NCBI GenBank assembly: GCA_944474755.1
Contig: OX104122.1
Span: 2,536,751 to 2,600,750 of the forward strand
Direction of reading: 5' to 3'
From: Limnoperna fortunei
Taxonomy: Eukaryota; Mollusca; Bivalvia; Mytilida; Modiolidae
Length of the DNA stretch: 64,000 nt
Shown piece after piece: positions 54,804 through 64,000 of the stretch. Below the pieces are notes generated by a model, which worked only from the letters and a program-made list of their open reading frames with translations, searched no databases and was not told the DNA's origin. The position numbers and the translations under genes are program-made. Positions within the stretch are counted from its first letter, which is position 1. Each line of letters starts with the position of its first letter.

Positions 54804-57800
54804 AAGGTCTTTTCCCCTTTCCAAGGGAAAGACCTTCTTGTATTTTTTATGATTATTATTAGGTCTTTCCACCTTTCTGTGGAAAGACCTATAGTTATTG
54901 TTCTGATTATTAGGTCTTTCCACCTTTCTGTGGAAAGACCTATAGTTATTGTTCTGATTATTAGGTCTTTCCACCTTTCTGTGGAAAGACCTATAGTTAT
55001 TAGGTCTTTCCACCTTTCTGTGGAAAGACCTATAGTTATTGTTCTGATTATTATTATTATTATTCTTTTCTCTTTTCTTCCGCCAACTTATTTCGGTGTC
55101 TGGTTTTTTTACTTCGCGACATGTCGCTTTGATATTTTATATCTGATATCGGTTACCCATTGCGCTTTCCCAGTTCACCCTGACTGACCGCACCCTTTTC
55201 CTTTTAGGAGTTATCTCCCCTTTTACTAAAAAGCTTGTTCATGCTTCTCCTCCTAAACCAAAAAAGATAGCAATGCCAAACCTTTACCAAAATGTGTCCT
55301 ATATCCTTGCGCAACTTTGGGACACATTGATTGAAGGGTTCTGACGACATCTTATAGGAGTTATCTCCCTTTAAATAAAAGTAGTAAGTGATATTCCAGC
55401 AAATCTCAACAACTAAAAGAGATAGAGGCCTGGGGTCTTCACCATAGATCATCTTGACCTTTGACCTTGAAAATGGACACAAGGTCAAAGGTCAAGGTTA
55501 CGTTCTAAATTTTGACCTTTGCTTGTTCGCGCTACTCCTCTGAAATGGTAAAAGATAGATAAACACTTATTGAGAGTAAAATGTTCGTCTTATTAAGACG
55601 CAACTTTGTCACATTTGAAGCAAAGTAATTTGACTTCATTTTATAGGAGTTATCTCCCATTATATATGAAACTGATTGGTTTTTCACATGGTACTCATTA
55701 ACTCTTAATGATAGAGGGAAACGAAAGAGTGCAAAATGTTGATCTCTTAAAGGAGCAACATTGTTACATTTATAGGGACAGGATTTGACTTCATTTTATA
55801 TGAGTTATCTCCCATTATATATTTAACGATTGGTTTTTCACATGTTACTTATTAACTATTAATGATAAAGGGAAACGAAAGAGTGCAAAATGTTGGTCTC
55901 TGAAAGGAGCAACTTTGTTACATTAATAGGGACAGGATTTGACTTCATTTTATAGGAGTTATCTCCCATTATATATTTAACTTATTGGTTTTTCACATGG
56001 TACTCATTAACTATTAATGATAGAGGGAAAGTAAAGAGTGCAAAATGTTGATCTCTTAAAGGAGCAACTTTTTATCATTTGCAGTAAACGGTTTTGACTT
56101 CATTTTATAGGAGTTATCTCCCATTAAATATGTAACTTATTGGTTTTTACATGTTACTCATTAACTATTAATGATAAAGGGAAACGAAAGAGTGCAAAAT
56201 GTTGGTCTCTTAAAGGAGCAACTTTGTAACATTTGCAGGGAAAGGATTTGACTTCATTTTATAGGAGTTATCTCCCATTATATATGTAACTGATTGGTCT
56301 TTCACATGGTACCCATTAACTTATAATGATAAAGGGAAAGTAGAGAGTGCAAAATGTTGACCTCTTAAAGGAGCAACTATGTTACATTTACAGGGAAAGG
56401 ATTTGACATCATTTTATAGGAGTTATCTCCCATTATATTTGTAATTTATTAGTTTTTCACATGTTACTCATTAACTATTAATGATAAAGGGAAAGTAAAG
56501 AGTGCAAAATGTTGGTCTTTTACAGGAGCAACCTTGTTTCTTTGGCAGGTAAAGGATTTGACTTCATCTTATAGGAGTTATCTCCCATTATATATGTAAC
56601 TTATTGGTTTTTTACATGTTACTTATTAACTATTAATGATAAAGGGAAACGAAAGAGTGCAAAATGTTGGTCTCTGAAAGGAGCAACTTTGTTACTTTAA
56701 TAGGGACAGGATTTGACTTCATTTTATAGGAGTTATCTCCCATTATATATTTAACTTATTGGTTTTTCACATGGTACTCATTAACTATTAATGATAGAGA
56801 GAAAGTAAAGAGTGCAAAATGTTGAACTCTTAAAGGAGCAACTTTTTAACATTTGCAGTAAACGGTTTTGACTTCATTTTATAGGAGTTATCTCCCATTA
56901 TATATGTTACTTATTGGTTTTTTACATGTTACTCATTAACTATTAATGATAAAGGGAAACGAAAGAGTGCAAAATGTTGGTCTCTTAAAGGAGCAACTTT
57001 GTTACATTTGCAGGGAAAGGATTTGACTTCATTTTATAGGAGTTATCTCCCATTATATATGTAACTGATTGGTTTTTCACATGGTACCCATTAACTTATA
57101 ATGATAAAGGGAAAGTAAAGAGTGCAAAATGTTGGTCTCTTAAAGGAGCAACTATGTTATATTTACAGGGAAAGGCTTTGACATCATTTTATAGGAGTTA
57201 TCTCTCATTATATTTGTAATTTATTAGTTTTTCACATGTTACTCATTAACTATTATTGATAGAGGGAAACTAAAGAGTGCAAAATGTTTATTTCTTAAAG
57301 GAACAACTTTGTTACATTTACAGGTAAAGGATTTGACTTCATTTTATAGGAGTTATCTCGCATTATATATGTAACTTATTGGTTTTTTACATGTTACTCA
57401 TTAACTATTAATGATAAAAGGAAACCAAAGAGTGCAAAATGTTGGTCTCTTAAAGGAGCAACTTTGTTACTTATAGAGAAAGGATTTGACTTCATTTTTT
57501 AAGAGTTATCTCCCATTATATATTTAACTGATTGGTTTTTCACATGGTACTCATTAACTATTAATGATAGAGGGAAACTAAAGAGTGCAAAATGTTCATC
57601 ACTTAAAGGAACAACTTTCTCACATCTACAGGAAAAGGATTTGACTTCATTTTATAGGAGTTATCTACCATTATATATGTAACTTATTTTTTTTTCACTT
57701 GTAACTCATTAACTATTAATGATAGAGGCATGGGGTCTTCACCATAGAACCTCATGCCCTTTGACCTTGAAAACTTGTATGGGTCAAGGTCACGTACTAG

Positions 57801-58105
57801 TTTTTTTACATTTGCTATTTTTAAAGATAATGAAATTATTTTCGTCTTAAAATGTTCTATTAATAATTACGAGTAAATAATGACATGGTGTTAAAAGTTG
57901 TAGAAAACTTTCATAAGAGTTATGTCTCTTAGAATGCCAATCTGTAGCAAATAATATAAAATAATTTCTATTTTAAATATTTATAGCAAAGTTATAACAT
58001 TTTGCAAAAAGATGATTATTTTAAATGTCATCATGTAATACAAAATTAAAATTAATATGGAAAGACCCTCAAATGTTCAACCGAACAGTTGATCTTTAAT
58101 TGTTC
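54804..58105 (+). mobile_element. Composite tandem-core unit A
   Basis: Head: a variant hairpin (54804-54836) and four copies of AGGTCTTTCCACC / GGTGG-type hairpins (54861-54890, 54912-54941, 54963-54992, 55002-55031), then (ATT)n and CTTTTCTCTTTTCTTCCGCC. The leader (55085-55620) includes two GGAGTTATCTCCC motifs and a nuclear-receptor-like motif. The core (about 55625-57700) has some 13 units of 155 bp, marked by TTGACTTCATTTTATAGGAG, CATTAACTATTAATGATA and GAGTGCAAAATGTTG. The trailer (57700-58105) has CATGCCCTTTGACCTTGAAA and TGGAAAGACCCTCAAATGTT. The same order repeats twice more to the right. Confidence 0.85.
55454..55499. promoter_or_regulatory. Nuclear-receptor-like half-site cluster in leader A
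   Basis: TTGACCTTTGACCTTGAAAA and then ACAAGGTCAAAGGTCAAGGT form an inverted pair. Read forward, AGGTCAAAGGTCA is a DR1 and TCAAGGTTA a near-ERR site. It recurs in leader B (58634-58652) and leader C (63114-63132), where the last site is the exact TCAAGGTCA. Binding is not shown. Confidence 0.4.
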
Positions 58106-61100
58106 TGATTATTAGGTCTTTCCACCTTTCTGTGGAAAGACCTATAGTTATTAGGTCTTTCCACCTTTCTGTGGAAAGACCTATAGTTATTGTTCTGATT
58201 ATTATTATTATTATTCTTTTCTCTTTTCTTCCGCCAACTTATTTCGGTGCCTGGTTTTTTTACTTCGCGACATGTCGCTTTGATATTTTATATCTGATAT
58301 CGGTTACCCATTGCGCTTTCGCAGTTCACCCTGACTGACCGCACCCTTTTCCTTTACGGAGTTATCTCCCCTTTTACTAAAAAGCTTGTTCATGCTACTC
58401 CTCCTAAACCAAAAAAGATAGCAATACCGAACCTTTACCAAAATGTGTCCTATATCCTTGCGCAACTTTGGGACAGATTGATTGAAGGGTTCTGACGACA
58501 TCTTATAGGAGTTATCTCCCTTTAAATAAAAAGTAGTAAGTGATATTCAAACAAATCTCAACAACTAAAAGAGATAGAGGACTGGGGTCTTCACCATAGA
58601 TCATCTTGACCTTTGACCTTGAAAATGGACACAAGGTCAAAGGTCAAGGTCACGTTCTAAATTTTGCTATTTGCTTGTTCGCGCTACTCCTCTGAAACGG
58701 TAAAAGATAGATAAACACTTATTGAGAGTAAAATGTTCGTCTAATTAGGACACAACTTTGTCACATTTGGAGCAAAGTAATTTGACTTCATTTTATAGGA
58801 GTTATCTCCCATTATATACGTAACTGATTGGTTTTTCACATGGTACTCATTACCTATTAATGATAAAGGGAAACGAAAGAGTGCAAAATGTTGGACTCTT
58901 AAAGGAGCAACTTTTTTACATTTATAGGGAAAGGATTTGACTTCATTTTACGGGAGTTATCTCCCATTATATATGTAACTTATTGGTTTTTTACATGTTA
59001 CTCATTAACTATCAATGATAAAGGGAAACGAAAGAGTGCAAAATGTTGGTCTCTTAAAGGAGCAACTTTGTTACATTTATAGGGAAAGGATTTGACTTCA
59101 TTTTATAGGAGTTATCTCCCATTATATAAGTAACTGATTGGTTTTTCGCATGATACTCATTAACTATTAATGATAGAGGGAAACTAAAGACTGCAAAATG
59201 TTGACCTCTTAAAGAAGCAACTTTGTTACATTTACAGGTAAAGGATTTGACTTCATTTTATAGGAGTTATCTCCCATTATATATGTAACTGATTGGTTTT
59301 TTACATGTTACTCATTAACTATTAATGATAAAGGGAAACGAAAGAGTGCAAAATGTTAATCTCTTAATGGAGCAACTTTGTTACATTTACAAGAAAAGGA
59401 TTTGACTTCATTTTATAGGAGTTATCTCCCATTATATATGTAATTTTTTAGTTTTTTTTATGGTTTTTTACATGTTACTCATTAACTATTAAAGATAAAG
59501 AGAAACGAAAGAGTGCAAAATGTTGGTCTCTTAAAGGAGGAACTTTGTTACATTTATGTGGAAAGGATTTGACTTCATTTTATAGGAGTTATCTCCCATT
59601 ATATATGTAACTGATTGGTTTTTCACATGGTACTCATTAACTATTAATGATAGAGGGAAACTAAAGAGTGCAAAATGTTAATCTCTTAATGGAGCAACTT
59701 TGTTACATTTACAAGAAAAGGATTTGACTTCATTTTATAGGAGTTATCTCCCATTATATATGTAATTTATTAGTTTTTTACATGTTACTCATTAACTATT
59801 AATGATAAAGGGAAACTAAAGAGTGCAAAATGTTGGTCTTTAAAAGGAGCAACTTTGTTACATTTGTAGGGAAAGGATTTGACTTCATTTTATAGGAGTT
59901 ATCTCCCATTATATATGTAACTGATTGGTTTTTTACATGGTACTCATTTACTATTAACGATAGAGGGAAACTAAAGAGTGCAAAATGTTGGTCTCTTAAA
60001 GGAGCAACTTTGTTACATTTACAGGTAAAGGATTTGACTTCATTTTATAGGAGTTATCTCCCGTTATATATGTAACTTATTGGTTTTTTACATGTTACTC
60101 ATTAACTATTAATGATAAAGGGAAACGAAAGAGTGCAAAATGTTGGTCTCTTAAAGGAGCAACTTTGTTACGTTTTAGGGAAAGGATTTGACTTCATTTT
60201 ATAAGAGTTATCTCCCATTATAAATGTAACCTATTGGTTTTTCACATGGTACTCATTAACTATTAATGATAGAGGGAAACTAAAGAGTGCAAAATGTTGA
60301 TCTCTTAAAGGAGAAACTTTGTTACATTTACAGGTAAAGGAGTTGACTTTATTTTATAGGAGTTATCTCCCATTATATATGTAACTGATTGGTTTTTCAC
60401 ATGGTACTCATTAACTATTAATGATAGAGGGAAACATAAGAGTGCAAAATGTTGATCTCTTAAAGGAGCAACTATGTTACATTTCCAGGGAAAGAATTTG
60501 ACTTCATTTTATAGGAGTTATCTCCCATTATATATGTAACTTATTGGTTTTTTACATGTTACTCATTAACTATTAATGATAAAAGGAAACTAAAGAGTGG
60601 AAAATGTTGGTCTTTTAAAGGGGCAACTTTGTTACATTTATAGGGAAAGGATTTGACTTAATTTTATAGGAGTTATCTCCCATTATATATGTAACTAATT
60701 GGTTTTTCAAATGGTACTCATTAACTATTAATGATAGAGGGAAACTAAAGAGTGCAAAATGCTGATCTCTTAAAGAAGCAACTTTGTCGTATTAACTTGA
60801 AAAGGATTTGAAGTCATCCTATAGGAGTTATCTCCCATTATATTTGTAATTTATTAGTTTTTCACACGTAACTCATTAACTATTAATGATAAAGGGAAAG
60901 TAAAGAGTGCAAAATGCTGGTCTTTTACAGGAGCAACTTTGTTACATTTACAGGGAAAGGATTCGACTTCATTTTATAGGAGTTATCTCCCATTATATAT
61001 GTAACTGATTGGTTTTTCGTATGGTACTCATTACCAATTAATGATAGAGGGAAACCAAAGAGTGCAAAATGTTGATCTCTTAAAGGAGCAACTTTGTTAC

Positions 61101-62675
61101 ATTATCAGGTAAAGGATTTGACTTCATTTTATAGGAGTTATCTCCCATTATATATGTTAATTATTGGTTTTTCACATGGTACTCATTAACTATTAATGAT
61201 AGAGGGAAACTTAAAAGTGCAAAATGTTGATCTTTTAAAGGAGCAACTTTATTACATTTACAGGATAAGGATTTGAAGTCATCTTACAGGAGTTATCTCC
61301 CATTATATATGTAACTTATTGGTTTTTTTACATGTTACTCATTAACTATTAATGATAAAGGTAAACTAAAGAGTGCAAAATGTTGGTCTTTTTGGTCTTT
61401 TAAAGGAGCAACTTTTTTACATGTACAGGGAAAGGATTTGACGTCATTTTATAGGAGTTATGTCCCATTATATATGTAACTTATTGGTTTTGTTCATGTT
61501 ACTCATTACCTATTAATGATAAAGGGAAACTAAAGGGTGCAAAATGTTGGTCTTTTAAAGGAGCAACTTTGCTACATTTACAGGGAAAGGATTTGACTTC
61601 ATTTTATAAGAGTTATCTCCCATTATATATGTAACTGGTTGGTTTTTCACGTGGTACTCATTAACTATTAATGATAGAGGGAAACTAAAGAGTGCAAAAT
61701 GTTGATCTCTTAAATGAGCAACTTTGTTACATTTACAGGGAAAGGATTTGACTTCATTTTATAGGAGTTATCTCCCATTATATATGTAACTTATTAGTTT
61801 TTCACATGTAACTCATTAACTATTAATGACAAAGGGAAACTATAGAGTGCAAAATGTTGATCTCTTAAAGGAGCAACTTTGTTACATTTACAAGGGAAGG
61901 ATTTGACTTCATTTTATAGGAGTTATCTCCCATCATATATGTAACTGATTGGTTTTTCACATAGTACTCATTAACCAGTAATAATAGAGGGAAACTAAAG
62001 AGTGCAAAATGTTGATCCCTTAAAGGAGCAACTTTGTCACATTTACAGGGAAAGGATTTGACTTCATTTTATAGGAGTTATCTCCCATTATATTTGTAAT
62101 TTATTAGTTTTTCACATGTAACTCATTAACTATTAATGATAAAGGGAAAGTAAAGAGTACAAAATGTTGGTCTTTTGAATGAGCAACTTTGTTACATTTA
62201 CAAGGAAAGGATTTGACTTCATTTTATTGGAGTTATCTCCCATTATATATGAAACTTATTGGTTTTTCACTTGTAACTCATTAACTATTAATGATAGAGG
62301 CATGGAGTCTTCACCATAAACCCTCATGCCCTTTGACCTTGAAAACTTGTATGGGTCAAGGTCACGTACTAGTTTTTGACCTTTGCTATTTTTAAAGATA
62401 TTGAAATTATTTTCTTCCTAAAATGTTCTATTAATAATTACAAGTAAATAAAGACATGGCGTTAAAAGTTTTATAAAACTTTTATTAGAGTTATCTCTCT
62501 TAGAATGCCAATCTGTAGCAAATAATATAAAATAATTTCTATTTTAAATATTTATAACAAAGTTATAACATTTTGCAAAAAGATGATTATTTTAAATGTC
62601 ATCATGTAATACAAAATTAAAATTAATATGGAAAGACCCTCAAATGTTCAACCGAACAGTTGATCTTTAATTGTT
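58106..62675 (+). mobile_element. Composite tandem-core unit B
   Basis: Same modules as unit A: two head hairpins (58114-58143, 58153-58182), a leader, a longer core of about 22-23 units of 155 bp (58790-62280), and the same trailer. The leader's CTTTTCTC start is 3,151 bp after that of A and 4,481 bp before that of C. The size difference comes from core copy number. Confidence 0.87.
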
Positions 62676-64000
62676 CTGATTATTATTATTATTATTCTTT
62701 TCTCTTTTCTTCCGCCAACTTATTTCGGTGTCTGGTTTTTTTACTTCGCGACATGTCGCTTTGATATTTTATATCTGATATCGGTTACCCATTGCGCTTT
62801 CGCAGTTCACCCTGACTGACCGCAGCCTTTTCATTTACGGAGTTATCTCCCCTTTTACTAAAAAGCTTGTTCATGCTACTCCTCCTAAACCAAAAAAGAT
62901 AGCAATACCAAACCTTTACCAAAATGTGTCCTATATCCTTGCGCAATTTTGGGACAGATTGATTGAAGGGTTCTGACGACATCTTATAGGAGTTATCTCC
63001 CTTTAAATAAAAGTAGTAAGTGATATTCAAACAAATCTCAACAACTAAAAGAGATAGAGGCCTGGGGTTTTCACCATTGATCATCTTAACCTTTGACCTT
63101 GAAAATGGACACAAGGTCAAAGGTCAAGGTCACGTTCTAAATTTTGCTATTTGCTTGTTCGCGCTACTCCTCTGAAACGGTAAAAGATAGATAAACACTT
63201 ATTGAGAGTAAAATGTTCGTCTTATTAAGACGCAACTTTGTCACATTTGGAGCGAAGTAATTTGACTTCACATTAGGGGAGTTATCCCCCATTATATATG
63301 TAACTGATTGGTTTTTCACATGGTACTCATTACCTATTAATGATAAAGGGAAACGAAAGAGTGCAAAATGTTGGTCTCTTAAAGGAGCAACTTTTTTACA
63401 TTTATCGGGAAAGGATTTGACTTCATTTTATAGGAGTTATCTCCCATTATATATGTAACTTTTTAGTTTTTTACAGGTTACTCATTCACTGTTAATGATA
63501 AAGGGAAACTAAAGAGTGCAAAATGTTGACCTGTTAAATGAGCAACTTTGTTTCATTTACATGTAAAGGATTTGACTTCATTTTATAGGAGTTATCTCCC
63601 ATTATATAAGTAACTTATTGGTTTTTTACAGGTTACTCATTAACTATTAATGATAAAGGGAAACTAAAGAGTGCAAAATGTTGGCCTCTTAAAGGAGCAA
63701 CTTTGTTACATTTACATGTAAAGGATTTGACTTCATTTTATAGGAGTTATCTCCCATTGTATATGTAACTGATTGGTTTTTCACTTGGTACTCATTAACT
63801 ATTAATGATAGAGGAAAACGAAAGAGTGCAAAATGTTGATCTCTTAAAGGAGCAACTTTAATACATTTAAAGGGAAAGGATTTGACTTCATTTTATAGGA
63901 GTTATCTCCCATTATATATGTAACTTATTGGTTTTTCACATGTTACTCATTAACTATTAATGATAAAGGGAAACGAAAGAGTGCAAAATGTTGGTCTCTT
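62676..64000 (+). mobile_element. Composite tandem-core unit C (runs off the window)
   Basis: Starts straight at TTGTTCTGATTATTATTATT with no head hairpin, then the same leader and at least five 155-bp units before the window ends. The leader is nearly identical to those of A and B. Confidence 0.87.

Overview
This is animal nuclear DNA: AT-rich, gene-poor, with spliced genes and about three quarters repeats. The repeat set points to a mollusc, most likely a bivalve. The signs are tRNA-derived SINEs with (AATC)n tails, elements with a 155-165 bp tandem core behind a short hairpin, and ankyrin-Roc GTPase genes; the one telomere-like tract is TTAGGG type. The species is inferred, not shown.

Two protein-coding loci can be supported. 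On the minus strand, 28684-32583 is a six-exon piggyBac transposase gene. All five introns have GT-AG borders and matching phases, and the spliced product is 587 residues with the catalytic Asp triad. It lies inside a 5,978-bp element (27283-33260) with 13-bp terminal inverted repeats and TTAA on both sides. A one-base frameshift near 28733 throws the C-terminal cysteine-rich domain out of frame. On the plus strand, 35489-53633 holds eight exons of an ankyrin-repeat plus Roc (ROCO-type) GTPase gene. Its first exon is not resolved and its 3' end lies beyond the visible exons. There is an in-frame TAG just before the P-loop exon's GTPase motif.

Layout. 0-2.5 kb: a fold-back element and a tandem-core element. 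2.6-10.5 kb: a 21-bp satellite split by a broken, 5'-truncated LINE with a 7-bp target duplication. 10.5-27.3 kb: no recognisable genes, but many unrelated minisatellites (unit sizes 31, 39, 40, 41 and 50 bp), a duplicated array-plus-flank block, and two CAG-ended elements with 5-bp target duplications. 27.3-33.3 kb: the piggyBac element. 33.3-53.7 kb: the ankyrin-Roc gene, whose introns hold a second tandem-core element, a third CAG-ended element with 5-bp duplications, an interstitial telomeric tract, a CTGT-rich minisatellite field, and a 4.4-kb TA-flanked insertion carrying SINEs. 54.8-64 kb: three head-to-tail copies of a composite unit, each with a hairpin head, a leader, a variable number of 155-bp repeats and a trailer.

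The most useful observations are the intron-bearing piggyBac element, the three elements with exact 5-bp duplications, the insertions into minisatellites whose neighbouring units show the empty site, and the nested array at the right end.
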